The position numbers were made by a program, and so were the translations under genes. From NCBI RefSeq assembly GCF_019793435.1, contig NZ_JAILYH010000002.1, positions 451,903 to 515,902 on the forward strand: a stretch of 64,000 nt of DNA. Direction: 5' to 3'. Below, one piece after another: positions 53,338 through 62,395 of this stretch. Each line of letters opens with the position of its first letter. Position 1 is the first letter of the stretch. The stretch comes from Rhizobium redzepovicii. GTDB lineage: Bacteria; Pseudomonadota; Alphaproteobacteria; Rhizobiales; Rhizobiaceae. The notes under the pieces were generated by a model. The model had not been told where the DNA came from and ran no database searches. It saw only the letters and a list, made by a program, of their open reading frames with translations.

Positions 53338-55001
53338 GCCTTCTCTCCCTGGCTCCGGCTCCGGCCGTAAGCGCCAGCCTGTTCTTCGGTGATGTATCCA
53401 TGCATGAGATCGTGTTCGACCGCCTCGCTCGGGCGGGCGGCCGGATCGCCGTAACCGCCGCCGCCCGGAAGCGACAGAACGAGGCGGCGGCCTTCCGGCA
53501 CGAATTGCAGCCCCTTGCCCTTGAGAACCGTGCCGTCATCGAGCGCAACGGCGCCGGCCGCGCCGTCCAATCCGCCATCACGGCCGCGCGCGGGATGGCC
53601 GAGCCTGTCGAACATGGCGGAGAAGCGGAAGCTGAAGCCTTCGGCCGCCTCGATTTCGATCATCTGGCCGAGACCGCCGCGTTGCGCGCCGGCGCCACCC
53701 GACCCCTCCCGCAACTCCTTGCGCCAGACGATGACCGGGCCGACATTCTCCGTCGCCTCGATCGGCATCGTGTGCACGCCGCTCGGAAAGGCGGTGGCGT
53801 TCAAGCCGTCGAGGGAGGCGCGCGCACCAGTGCCGCCGGAATTGAACATCAGGATTTCCGCGCCCTTGCCGCCGATCTGGTCGGAAAGCGGGCGCACGCT
53901 CATATGCAGATTCCAGAGCGCGCTCGCACCTTCGGCCGGCACCTGGCCCGGGAGCGCCTGGTGCAGCGCGCCCAAAACGAGATCCGGCACGAAATGGCCG
54001 AGGACGTGGCGCACCGCGACCGGCGCCGGCCGCTTGGCGTTGAGGATGCAGCCTTCAGGCGCCACCACGTCGAAGGGGGCGAGAGAGGCCGCATTGTTCG
54101 GAATCTCCGGCGCCACCACGCATTTGATGCCGTAGCAGGCATAGGCCTTGGCATAGATGAGCGGCACGTTGATGCCGAACTTGCTCATGCCGGAGGTGCC
54201 GTCGAAATCGACGACGATGCCCTCGGGACCGATGCTGAGCCTGGCTGCCAGATGCACCGGCTCGTCATAGCCGTCGAGATCGAGGCTGTAGCTCCAGGCG
54301 CCATGCGGAAGGTTCCTCAGCCGCTCCAGCGTCGCCTCGCGGCTGTGCTTGAGGATGAAGCCGCCGATCGTCGACAGATCGGGGAGATTGAATTCCGTCA
54401 GCATATCGGCGAGCCGGCGATGACCCGTCTCGTTGCAGGCGGCGAGCGCATAGAAATCGCCGACAACCTTGTCGCTTTCGCGCACATTGTTGCGGACGAT
54501 ATGGATCAGCGTCCGGTTCAATTCGCCACGCTCGAAGAACTTCATGATCGGGATGAAGATGCCTTCTTCATAGACCTCGCGCGCATCCGGGCCGAAGCCT
54601 CGGCCGCCGACGTCGACGACATGGGCGGTCGAGGCGAAATACCCCACCAGCTTGCCGTGATGGAAGGAGGGGGTGACGACGGTGATGTCGTGCAGGTGAC
54701 CCGTCCCCTTCCACGGATCGTTGGTGATGTAGACGTCGCCTTCGAAGATATTCTCCGGCCCGATATCGGCAATGAAATGCGCGACGGATTCCGCCATCGC
54801 ATTGACGTGGCCGGGCGTACCGGTCACCGCCTGCGCCAGCATGCGGCCGTCGAGGTCGAAAACGCCGGCCGACAGATCGCCCGCCTCGCGGACGGAGGTG
54901 GAGAAGGCCGTGCGGATCAGCGTCTGCGCCTGCTCCTCGACGACGGAAATCAGCCGGTTCCACATGACCTGCATATGTATATCGATCATGGATTTGTTCA
55001 T
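53334..55001 (-). CDS. hyuB: Hydantoinase B / oxoprolinase-type subunit
   Basis: A 555-residue member of the HyuB family. MWNRLISVVEEQAQTLIRTA at the N-terminus, GHVNAMAESVAHFIADIG, ITNDPWKGTGHLHDITVVTP and AHVVDVGGRGFGPDAREVYE carry the conserved Asp/His residues; the glycine-rich PGGGGYGDPAARPSEAVEHD near the end is typical. Works with HyuA in ATP-dependent opening of lactam, imide or hydantoin rings, or in related carboxylations. It begins 10 bases after the HyuA gene ends. The substrate may be N-methylhydantoin-like, oxoproline-like or another lactam. Confidence 0.9.
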   Translation of the reverse strand: MNKSMIDIHMQVMWNRLISVVEEQAQTLIRTAFSTSVREAGDLSAGVFDLDGRMLAQAVTGTPGHVNAMAESVAHFIADIGPENIFEGDVYITNDPWKGTGHLHDITVVTPSFHHGKLVGYFASTAHVVDVGGRGFGPDAREVYEEGIFIPIMKFFERGELNRTLIHIVRNNVRESDKVVGDFYALAACNETGHRRLADMLTEFNLPDLSTIGGFILKHSREATLERLRNLPHGAWSYSLDLDGYDEPVHLAARLSIGPEGIVVDFDGTSGMSKFGINVPLIYAKAYACYGIKCVVAPEIPNNAASLAPFDVVAPEGCILNAKRPAPVAVRHVLGHFVPDLVLGALHQALPGQVPAEGASALWNLHMSVRPLSDQIGGKGAEILMFNSGGTGARASLDGLNATAFPSGVHTMPIEATENVGPVIVWRKELREGSGGAGAQRGGLGQMIEIEAAEGFSFRFSAMFDRLGHPARGRDGGLDGAAGAVALDDGTVLKGKGLQFVPEGRRLVLSLPGGGGYGDPAARPSEAVEHDLMHGYITEEQAGAYGRSRSQGEKA

Positions 55002-55011
55002 GTGACGATCC

Positions 55012-57093
55012 TCAGATCAGGGTTACGAGCAGGCAGCCGTCGTGCTGGACGATGGCCTTGAAGGAGGCGGTAAGGACCGCCGATGTCTCGCGCTCGACGA
55101 TGACGGCGGGACCCTTGACGACGTCACCCGGCCTCAGCGTGGTCCGCTCGTGAATGCCGGCTTCGAGATAGGCGCCCTGCGAGGCCTCGAACAGGCGGCG
55201 GGTCTTGACCGGCGGCACGACACCGCCTTCGGCGACGGAAGGGATGCGCTCGACCGGCGGCAGCGGCGAACTCGCCTTGACCGACCAACTGACGATCTCG
55301 ATATCCAAACCTTCGATGGCACGACCGAAGAAGCGCTCATATTCACGCTCGAACGCGGCTGCGATCGCTTCAGCGCTCGTTGAATCGAAGTTGTCGTCAG
55401 CAAGCGGCACCGGAATGTCCCAGCCCTGCCCGGCATAGCGCATGAAGAGCGTGCGTTCGATGACCGGAGCCCCGGCGTCGAGACCGCCTTCGACGAAGCC
55501 GAGCGCTTCAGCCTTCATGGTTTCCAGCAGCCGGTTGGCCTCGGCATATTCGAAATGCGACAGGTTGAAGACGGCGCTGCGGACCGATTCATAGCCGAAC
55601 GGCGCCTTGAGGAAGCCGATCGCTGAACCGACGCCGGCGCCGGGTGGCACGAGGAAGGTCGAGATCCCCATCTTTTCGCAGAGCCGCGCGGCATGCAGCG
55701 GGCCTGCGCCGCCGAAGGTGATCATGGTGAAATCGGAAATGTTCTTTCCGTTCTCGACGGTATGGACGCGGCCGGCATTTGCCATGTTCTCATCCACCAT
55801 CTCGCAGGTGCCGTAGGCGGAAGCTTCCGGGTCGAGGCCGATGACTGCGCCGATAGCGTCGCTCATCGCCTTACGGCTCGCCTCGATGGAAAGCGGGATG
55901 GCGCCGCCGGCGAAATTATCAGGATCGAGCTTACCGAGGATCAGGTCCGCGTCGGTTACCGTCGGATTCTTGCCGCCGCGCTGATAACAGGCCGGCCCCG
56001 GCTCGGAGGCAGCCGAATGCGGCCCGACGCGGATCTGGCGCATGCCGTCGACCGAAGCGATCGAACCGCCGCCGGCGCCGATTTCGACCATTTCGACGAC
56101 AGGGATGGAAATCGGCATGCCGGATCCCTTGCGGAAGCGATAGGTGCGCGCGACCTCGAAAGTCTTAGCTGTCTTCGGCACCTGGTTTTCGATCAGGCAG
56201 ATCTTCGCGGTCGTGCCGCCCATGTCGAAGGACAGAACTGTATCGAGGCCATATTGGCGGGCGATGTCGGCCGCAAAAATCGCGCCGCCCGCAGGACCTG
56301 ATTCGACGAGGCGCACCGGAAATTCGGAGGCGCTCTCGACCGAAACGATCCCACCGCCGGAGTGGATCATAAAGACCGGGCAGCCGACGCCGATCTCCTT
56401 CAGCGACACGACGAGACGGTCGAGATAGGATTTGATCGCCGGCTTAACATAGGCATTGGCGCAGACCGTGTTGAAGCGCTCGAACTCGCGCATCTGCGGC
56501 GAAACTTCCGACGAGATCGAAACGGAAATACCAGGAAGCCGCTTCAGGATCGCATCGCGGACGGCAATTTCATGCGCGCCATTGGCATAGGCATGAATGA
56601 AGCCGATCGCGACACTTTCGTAACCGCCCGCCGCAATCTTCTCGACGGCTGCGGCGACCGAGGCCTCGTCCAGATCGAGCAGGACCTTGCCGGTAGCATC
56701 GATGCGCTCGCGTATGACGAAGCGGTCGGCGCGGGCGATCAGCGCCGGCGGCAGGGAAATATTGAGATCATATTGTTCGAAACGGTTCTCGGTGCGCATC
56801 TCCAGCACATCGCGAAACCCTTCGGTCGTCACGAAAGCGGTCCTGGCGCCGCGCCGCTCGATGAGAGCGTTGGTGGCAAGCGTTGTGCCGTGGATAAGGA
56901 TGCCGATCTCCGAAAGAGCGATGCCCGCCATCTCGGCGACGGATTTGACGCCCTTCAGGATCGCCCGCTCCGGCGCCGTATAATCGGTCAATATCTTCGT
57001 CGAGTGAAGCGTCCCATCGAGGTCGAGAGCGATATCCGTAAAGGTGCCGCCGATATCGACGCCCACCCGGCAGTTTCGTGGCGTGCTGCTCAC
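55012..57093 (-). CDS. hyuA: Hydantoinase A / oxoprolinase-type ATP-binding subunit
   Basis: A 693-residue HyuA-family protein with the ASKHA ATPase fold: VGVDIGGTFTDIALDLDGT near residues 8-26, LIHGTTLATNALIERRGART, the second phosphate motif SFDMGGTTAKICLIENQVP and a glycine-rich MVEIGAGGGSIASVDGMRQI. It hydrolyses ATP to activate a ring amide for cleavage by the complex with HyuB. First gene of the leftward six-gene operon; its ATG at 57093 faces the Liv importer across a 307-base region with a strong palindrome. Length is standard. Acetone/acetophenone carboxylase subunits share the fold and are the alternative. Confidence 0.9.
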   Translation of the reverse strand: MSSTPRNCRVGVDIGGTFTDIALDLDGTLHSTKILTDYTAPERAILKGVKSVAEMAGIALSEIGILIHGTTLATNALIERRGARTAFVTTEGFRDVLEMRTENRFEQYDLNISLPPALIARADRFVIRERIDATGKVLLDLDEASVAAAVEKIAAGGYESVAIGFIHAYANGAHEIAVRDAILKRLPGISVSISSEVSPQMREFERFNTVCANAYVKPAIKSYLDRLVVSLKEIGVGCPVFMIHSGGGIVSVESASEFPVRLVESGPAGGAIFAADIARQYGLDTVLSFDMGGTTAKICLIENQVPKTAKTFEVARTYRFRKGSGMPISIPVVEMVEIGAGGGSIASVDGMRQIRVGPHSAASEPGPACYQRGGKNPTVTDADLILGKLDPDNFAGGAIPLSIEASRKAMSDAIGAVIGLDPEASAYGTCEMVDENMANAGRVHTVENGKNISDFTMITFGGAGPLHAARLCEKMGISTFLVPPGAGVGSAIGFLKAPFGYESVRSAVFNLSHFEYAEANRLLETMKAEALGFVEGGLDAGAPVIERTLFMRYAGQGWDIPVPLADDNFDSTSAEAIAAAFEREYERFFGRAIEGLDIEIVSWSVKASSPLPPVERIPSVAEGGVVPPVKTRRLFEASQGAYLEAGIHERTTLRPGDVVKGPAVIVERETSAVLTASFKAIVQHDGCLLVTLI

Positions 57094-57209
57094 CGTCTTG
57101 TTCCCCAGTTCTCACGTTTGAGTCCGCGCTCATGCGGCCCCGCATCCAGCCATTCTTCACTGTTGCCAGCGCCGCTGCAACATTTCCGCTTGACGATCCT
57201 CGTATATGT

Positions 57210-57226
57210 CACTTATCATATAAGTG
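57210..57226. promoter_or_regulatory. GntR-type palindromic operator
   Basis: CACTTATCATATAAGTG is nearly a perfect palindrome. Read on the other strand it contains CACTTATATGATAAG, 14 of 15 identical to the site at 44473-44487. It lies 117 bases from the HyuA start and 175 from the Liv binding-protein start, so it can control both. Confidence 0.75.
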
Positions 57227-57333
57227 TCAATTGGAAAAACAGTCAAAAATCTCGAAACGCGCTTTCCAAGCGTTTTTGGAGAACGCCGAATAACTGAATA
57301 AAAATAATGGCTTCGCGTGACGACGAAGGGTGA

Positions 57334-57352
57334 ATGCGGGCCGAACCCGCAT
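57334..57352 (+). promoter_or_regulatory. Leader hairpin before Liv binding-protein gene
   Basis: ATGCGGG (57334-57340) pairs perfectly with CCCGCAT (57346-57352) around CCGAA, 49 bases before the ATG. A weaker AAACGC/GCGTTT stem followed by T lies at 57255-57275. The leader may be structured for attenuation or stability; I recognise no known riboswitch. Confidence 0.45.
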
Positions 57353-57400
57353 CCCGAAAGACAAGAACATCAGAGTTGCTTCAACCAGAGGGAAAGCACA

Positions 57401-58516
57401 ATGAAATCCATCTCAACGCTTCTTACGGCGACCACGCTCGCCTCCGCCCTGCTCTTTTCCAGCGCTTTCGCAGCCGACACGATCAAGATCGGCGTCGCCG
57501 GCCCCTTTACCGGCGCCAATGCGACCTTCGGTGAGCAGGTGTTCAGCGGCGTCTCGGCCTATGTCGGCGACGTCAACGCCAATGGCGGCATCAAAGGCAA
57601 GAAGATCGAACTGGTGAAGGGCGACGACGCTTGCGAACCGAAGCAGGCAGTGGCGGTCGCCAACCGTTTCGTCGACCAGGACAAGGTCCAGGCCGTGATC
57701 GGGCATTTCTGCTCGTCCAACACCATCCCCGCGTCCGAAGTCTACAATGACGCCGGCATCCTCGAAATGACGCCGTCCTCGACCAACCCGACCGTGACCG
57801 ATCGCGGCTTCGACAATCTGTTCCGCGGCTGCGGCCGTGACGACCAGCAGGCCGTGGTGGCCGGCAGCTTCATTCTGGATACGCTGAAGCGGGACAAGAT
57901 CGCCCTCATCCATGACAAGGACACCTATGGCCAGGGCCTGGTGGACGCCGTCAAGAAGACGATCGAAGCGCGCGGCGTAAAGCCGGTCATGTATGAGGGT
58001 CTCACCCGCGGCGAACGCGACTTCAATGCGCTCGTCACCAAGATCAAGAGCTCCGGCGCCAACGCCGTCTATTTCGGCGGGCTCATTCCCGAAGGCGGCC
58101 CGCTGATCCGCCAGTTGAAGGAACAGGGTGTCGACGTGGCCGTCGTCAGCGGCGACGCCTTCGCCCAGGCAGAACTCGTCGCAGCCGCCGGCGGCGCTCA
58201 GAATCTGAAGAACGTCTACTATTCGGCGACACCGGATCCGCTGGCGGATCCGTCCACGCAGGGCGTCCAGGATGCGCTGAAGAAAGCCAATATTACGCCC
58301 GCCAACTACGTGCTCTACGGCTATGCCAATGCGCAGGCGGTCGTCGCCGCGCTGAAGGCCGGCGACGAGCTGAAGGCCCAAGCCGACTATCTTCGCAACA
58401 ACACCGTCGATTCCGCCATCGGCAAGATCACCTGGGATGCGAAGGGCGACATCAAGGACTTCAAGTTCGTCTTCTACAATTTCGACGACAAGGGAAGCCC
58501 TGTCTTGGTGAAGTAA
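57401..58516 (+). CDS. livK: Branched-chain-type amino acid/amide-binding protein (LivK-like)
   Basis: A 371-residue periplasmic binding protein of the Leu/Ile/Val (type I) class. ATG at 57401 after AGAGGGAAA gives signal peptide MKSISTLLTATTLASALLFS with cleavage near AFA. The mature protein begins ADTIKIGVAGPFTGANATFG and has EQVFSGVSAYVGDVNANGGI, GDDACEPKQAVAVANRF and VIGHFCSSNTIPASEVYNDA, all family-typical. Members bind branched-chain amino acids but also amides, urea or aromatic acids. Divergent from the hydantoinase operon, so its natural ligand may be a cyclic amide or derived amino acid. Confidence 0.88.
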   Translation: MKSISTLLTATTLASALLFSSAFAADTIKIGVAGPFTGANATFGEQVFSGVSAYVGDVNANGGIKGKKIELVKGDDACEPKQAVAVANRFVDQDKVQAVIGHFCSSNTIPASEVYNDAGILEMTPSSTNPTVTDRGFDNLFRGCGRDDQQAVVAGSFILDTLKRDKIALIHDKDTYGQGLVDAVKKTIEARGVKPVMYEGLTRGERDFNALVTKIKSSGANAVYFGGLIPEGGPLIRQLKEQGVDVAVVSGDAFAQAELVAAAGGAQNLKNVYYSATPDPLADPSTQGVQDALKKANITPANYVLYGYANAQAVVAALKAGDELKAQADYLRNNTVDSAIGKITWDAKGDIKDFKFVFYNFDDKGSPVLVK

Positions 58517-58532
58517 GGCAATTTTGCCGGAT

Positions 58533-58556
58533 CGGCCGGACCCCAAGGTTCGGCCG
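58533..58556 (+). terminator. Intra-operon hairpin after livK
   Basis: CGGCCGGACC (58533-58542) pairs with GGTTCGGCCG (58547-58556) around CCAA, with one G-U pair. No T run follows; it likely favours high expression of the binding protein over the permeases. Confidence 0.7.
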
Positions 58557-58592
58557 GCTTATCCATCCCCGAAAACATAAGAGGGGTTCACC

Positions 58593-59510
58593 ATGGACTT
58601 TTACATCCTGGTTCAACAATTATTCAACGGCATCACGCTCGGGACGATCTACGGCCTGATCGCGGTCGGATACACCATGGTCTACGGCGTCATCCGGATG
58701 ATCAATTTCGCCCATGGCGACGTCTACATGGTATCGGCCTATATCGCCGCCATCACCCTTGCCGTGCTTGCTTATTTCGGCGTCCAGTCGGTTCCCTTCG
58801 CCTTGATATCCGTGCTGGTGATAAGCTGCGCAATCACCGCCGTTTATGGCTGGGTGATCGAGCGCGTGGCCTATCGACCGCTTCGCGGCTCGACCAAGCT
58901 TGCTCCGCTCATCTCGGCGATCGGCATCTCGCTCATGCTGCAGAGCTATGTCCAGATCGCCCAGGGCGCGCGCGACCAGGGCGTACCGACGCTGATCCAG
59001 GGAGCGTTCCGGATCGGCAACGAAACTCACTTCGCGCAGATCACCTATATGCAGACGGTCATCCTGTTCGCCTCGCTGATCGCCATGGGTTTGCTCACCT
59101 ATGTGATCAACTACACGAGGATCGGCCGCGAGTGCCGCGCCACCCAGCAGAATATCCGCATCTCGGCGATCCTGGGGGTCAATACCGACCGGATCATCTC
59201 GACGGTGTTCGTCATGGGCGCAGCGACCGCCGCCGTTGGTGGAACGCTGGTCACGTTCAATTACGGGTCTTTCAACTTCTTCATCGGCTTCGTCATGGGC
59301 ATCAAGGCCTTCACGGCCGCGGTTCTCGGCGGAATCGGCTCGCTGCCGGGTGCTGTGCTCGGCGGCATCGTCCTCGGCCTGACGGAGGCGCTGTTCGCCG
59401 GCTATGTCAGCACCGACTACAAGGACGTCTTCGCCTTCGCATTGCTCATCACCCTTCTGTTTTTCCGACCGTATGGCCTGCTTGGCCGTCCTGAAATCCA
59501 GAAGGTCTGA
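58593..59510 (+). CDS. livH: Branched-chain amino acid ABC permease, LivH type
   Basis: A 305-residue inner-membrane permease. Starts MDFYILVQQLFNGITLGTIY with the family motif GLIAVGYTMVYGVIRMINFAH (here GYTMVYGVIRMINFAHGD), has about eight helices, the EAA-like segment CRATQQNIRISAILGVNTDR and the typical AVLGGIGSLPGAVLGGIVLG. AAGAGGGG lies before ATG. It pairs with LivM as the translocation pore. Confidence 0.92.
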   Translation: MDFYILVQQLFNGITLGTIYGLIAVGYTMVYGVIRMINFAHGDVYMVSAYIAAITLAVLAYFGVQSVPFALISVLVISCAITAVYGWVIERVAYRPLRGSTKLAPLISAIGISLMLQSYVQIAQGARDQGVPTLIQGAFRIGNETHFAQITYMQTVILFASLIAMGLLTYVINYTRIGRECRATQQNIRISAILGVNTDRIISTVFVMGAATAAVGGTLVTFNYGSFNFFIGFVMGIKAFTAAVLGGIGSLPGAVLGGIVLGLTEALFAGYVSTDYKDVFAFALLITLLFFRPYGLLGRPEIQKV

Positions 59511-59525
59511 GGAGGAGCAGAAATC

Positions 59526-60836
59526 ATGGAACCCAATCGCCTTTACACGCTCCTCAAACAAGCGCTCCTCACCTTCACGGTCTCCATCATCTTGTTCGGC
59601 CCGATCTCGGGACTGGTGCTCGACGGATTTTCGTTCACCAACGAACTGACACGGGCGCTGCTGCTCGCCGCCATTGTCACGGTGGGCCGATCGGCGCTCT
59701 CACTATTTCAGATGAGCAGCCTCGGTCGAAAGCTCAGCCTGCGCATGGCAGGCAACAGCGCCGGCGTGACCGTCATGAACGGCCAGGAACGGTCGCCGAT
59801 GCTCGTCCTTGCCCTGTTGTTTGTCGCAGGGCTGAGCCTGCCGTTTTTTGCCGACAAATATTTCCTAGGCATTGCAATCCTCGCGCTGATCTACTGCCTG
59901 CTCGGCCTGGGGCTAAACATCGTCGTCGGGCTTGCCGGCCTGCTGGACCTCGGCTACGTCGCCTTCTACGCCGTCGGAGCCTATCTACTGGCGCTCGGAT
60001 CGCAATATCTTGGCCTGGGATTCTGGAGCGCGCTGATCCTTGCCCCGTTCCTCGCCGGCCTTTGCGGCATGGTTCTCGCCTTTCCCGTCCTCAAGATGCA
60101 TGGCGATTACCTTGCTATCGTCACGCTCGGCTTCGGTGAAATCATCCGCCTGGTGCTGAACAACTGGCTTGAGTTCACCGGCGGCCCCAACGGCGCTCCG
60201 GTTCCGCCGCCGACCTTCTTCGGCCTCGAATTCACCCGCACGGCCAAACAGGGCGGCGTGCCCATTCATGAATATCTGGGCATCCCCTACAGTGCGGATT
60301 ACAAGTTCTGGTTCCTCTATTTCGTGCTGTTTCTCGTCGTCTGCTTCGTTATCTACGCGGTGGAGCGGCTGCGCGTCATACCGCTCGGCCGCATGTGGGA
60401 AGCACTGCGCGAAGACGAGATCGCCTGCCGTTCGCTCGGCGTCAATCACGTCTTCACCAAGCTCACCGCCTTCATGCTCGGCGCTTCCACCGGCGGGCTG
60501 GCCGGCGTCTTCTTCGCCGCACAACAGGGTTTCGTGAACCCGACATCCTTCACGTTTTTCGAATCCGCGCTGATCCTGGCAATCGTCGTGCTCGGCGGCC
60601 TGGGATCGACGGCAGGCGTCATCGCGGCGGCTCTGGTCCTCACCATTCTTCCCGAGCTCCTGCGCGAGTTCGCCGAATACCGGGTGCTGGTCTTCGGCAT
60701 TCTGATGGTCGTCATGATGATCTGGAAGCCGCGCGGGCTGGTGCGCATCAAACGCCCGGCTTTCTTTCCGAGCACGATGGAAGAAGGCGTCGGCAGCGCA
60801 CTGTCCTTCCCCAGCAAGGCGGAGGCGGGGCGATGA
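59526..60836 (+). CDS. livM: Branched-chain amino acid ABC permease, LivM type
   Basis: A 436-residue permease with a long N-terminal extension (two extra helices, as in E. coli LivM) before the core domain. Core motifs are LLGLGLNIVVGLAGLLDLGY, FYAVGAYLLALGS and GEIIRLVLNNWLEFTGGPNG; the EAA-like loop is REDEIACRSLGVNHVFTKLT. GAGGAGGAG precedes the ATG by several bases. Its stop overlaps the livG start (ATGA). Forms the heterodimeric pore with LivH. Confidence 0.91.
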   Translation: MEPNRLYTLLKQALLTFTVSIILFGPISGLVLDGFSFTNELTRALLLAAIVTVGRSALSLFQMSSLGRKLSLRMAGNSAGVTVMNGQERSPMLVLALLFVAGLSLPFFADKYFLGIAILALIYCLLGLGLNIVVGLAGLLDLGYVAFYAVGAYLLALGSQYLGLGFWSALILAPFLAGLCGMVLAFPVLKMHGDYLAIVTLGFGEIIRLVLNNWLEFTGGPNGAPVPPPTFFGLEFTRTAKQGGVPIHEYLGIPYSADYKFWFLYFVLFLVVCFVIYAVERLRVIPLGRMWEALREDEIACRSLGVNHVFTKLTAFMLGASTGGLAGVFFAAQQGFVNPTSFTFFESALILAIVVLGGLGSTAGVIAAALVLTILPELLREFAEYRVLVFGILMVVMMIWKPRGLVRIKRPAFFPSTMEEGVGSALSFPSKAEAGR

Positions 60837-61651
60837 GTAAAACCATCCTCGACGTACAGAACGTCACGATGCGTTTCGGCGGCATCGTCGCCAACAGGAA
60901 CGTCAGCTTCACCGTCGAACGCGGCGCGGTGACCGCGCTGATCGGCCCGAACGGCGCCGGCAAGACGACGATGTTCAACTGCATCACCGGCTTCTATCGC
61001 GCCAGCGACGGCCGCATCATCCTGAACGGGCGCGATGGTCCGACCGATATCGGCGAGCTGGTGACGAAACCGATCACCGGCGGCTCGCACCTCGTCACCC
61101 GCGCCGGGATCGCCCGGACGTTCCAGAACATCCGCCTGTTCAAGGAAATGTCGGTCATCGAAAACCTTCTGGTCGCCCAGCATCTCGCAACCCGCAACAA
61201 TATTCTGAGCGGGGTTTTCCGCACGCCGATGTTCCGCAAGGCCGAGAGAGAGGCAGTCGACCGCGCCTATCATTGGCTGCGGCAGATGAATCTCGCCGAA
61301 GACGCCAACCGCCTTGCCGGCGAGCTGCCCTATGGCCGACAGCGCCGCGTCGAGATCGCCCGCGCCATGTGCACGAGCCCGAGCCTCATATGCCTCGACG
61401 AACCGGCCGCCGGCCTGAACCCCTCGGAAACCCGGGATCTTGCGGAGGTCATCCATCGGCTCTGCGCCGACCACGACCAGACGGTGCTCGTCATCGAGCA
61501 CGACATGGGCCTCGTCATGCGCATTTCAAACCACATCGTCGTGCTCGATCATGGCGAGGTCATCTCCGACGGCACGCCTGAACACGTCGCCAACGATCCG
61601 GCCGTCGTCGCGGCCTATCTCGGCGTCAGCGAAGAGGAGGTCCATGCATGA
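60833..61651 (+). CDS. livG: Branched-chain amino acid ABC ATPase, LivG type
   Basis: A 272-residue ATPase. ATG at 60833 is embedded in the livM stop; frames reaching further upstream overlap livM and are rejected. Walker A GPNGAGKTT, signature region LPYGRQRRVEIARAM (LSYG-type variant of LivG), Walker B LICLDEPAAGLNPSE, H-loop VIEHDMGLVM. Ends overlapping livF (ATGA). Forms the ATP-hydrolysing heterodimer with LivF. Confidence 0.92.
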   Translation: MSKTILDVQNVTMRFGGIVANRNVSFTVERGAVTALIGPNGAGKTTMFNCITGFYRASDGRIILNGRDGPTDIGELVTKPITGGSHLVTRAGIARTFQNIRLFKEMSVIENLLVAQHLATRNNILSGVFRTPMFRKAEREAVDRAYHWLRQMNLAEDANRLAGELPYGRQRRVEIARAMCTSPSLICLDEPAAGLNPSETRDLAEVIHRLCADHDQTVLVIEHDMGLVMRISNHIVVLDHGEVISDGTPEHVANDPAVVAAYLGVSEEEVHA

Positions 61652-62382
61652 GCCAGCCATCCGACACGCCGGTGCCGCTTCTAGAATTCGCCGACGTTCA
61701 TGCCCATTACGGTCCGATCGAAGCGCTGAAGGCCATCAACGTTCATATCTCCGCCGGTGAAATCGTCAGCCTGATCGGCGCGAACGGAGCCGGCAAGACT
61801 ACGCTGCTGTCCTCCATTTTCGGCGCGCCGCGCGCCTCGTCGGGCAGGATATTGCATCGCGGCGAAGACATCTCCCGCATGCCAACCAACAGGATTTCCC
61901 GACGCGGCATAGCGCTCGTTCCCGAGGGGCGTCAGATCTATCAGGAAATGTCGGTCGAAGAGAACATGATGATGGGCACGACGCCGATCGGCATGGCCTG
62001 GTTCGAAGAGGACCGGAACATCATGTTCGAGCTCTTCCCGCGCCTCAAGGAGCGCCGGAACCAGACCGCCGGCACGATGTCGGGTGGCGAACAGCAGATG
62101 CTCGCCATCGCCCGCGCGATGATGGCGCGGCCGGAGCTGATCCTGTTCGACGAACCGTCGCTGGGTCTGGCGCCGCTGATCGTCAAGCGGGTTTTCGAAG
62201 TCCTGGGAGAGATCGCGGCGATGGGCAAGACCATCTTTCTCGTCGAGCAGAACGCCAACCATGCGCTGAAGCTCTCTCAGCGCGCCTATGTCATGGTCAA
62301 CGGCCGCATCCATCTCTCCGGCGACAGCGCCTCGCTTCTCGACAACCAAGACGTCCGCAAAGCCTATCTCGGACTGCACTGA
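61648..62382 (+). CDS. livF: Branched-chain amino acid ABC ATPase, LivF type
   Basis: A 244-residue ATPase. Walker A GANGAGKTTLLSSIFG, LVPEGRQIYQEMSVEENMMM (LivF-typical), signature MSGGEQQMLAIARAMM, Walker B LILFDEPSLGLAPLIV, H-loop LVEQNANHALKLS. Completes the five-component importer. The aldehyde dehydrogenase gene starts 13 bases downstream, so import and catabolism are cotranscribed. Confidence 0.93.
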   Translation: MSQPSDTPVPLLEFADVHAHYGPIEALKAINVHISAGEIVSLIGANGAGKTTLLSSIFGAPRASSGRILHRGEDISRMPTNRISRRGIALVPEGRQIYQEMSVEENMMMGTTPIGMAWFEEDRNIMFELFPRLKERRNQTAGTMSGGEQQMLAIARAMMARPELILFDEPSLGLAPLIVKRVFEVLGEIAAMGKTIFLVEQNANHALKLSQRAYVMVNGRIHLSGDSASLLDNQDVRKAYLGLH

Positions 62383-62395
62383 ACGGAAGACCTTC

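Noticed and set aside
51280..55061. Very long open frames on the + strand (696 and 579 codons) opposite the hydantoinase operon
   Set aside because: They mirror the third-position GC bias of the real minus-strand genes, contain no recognisable domains and lack suitable ribosome sites.
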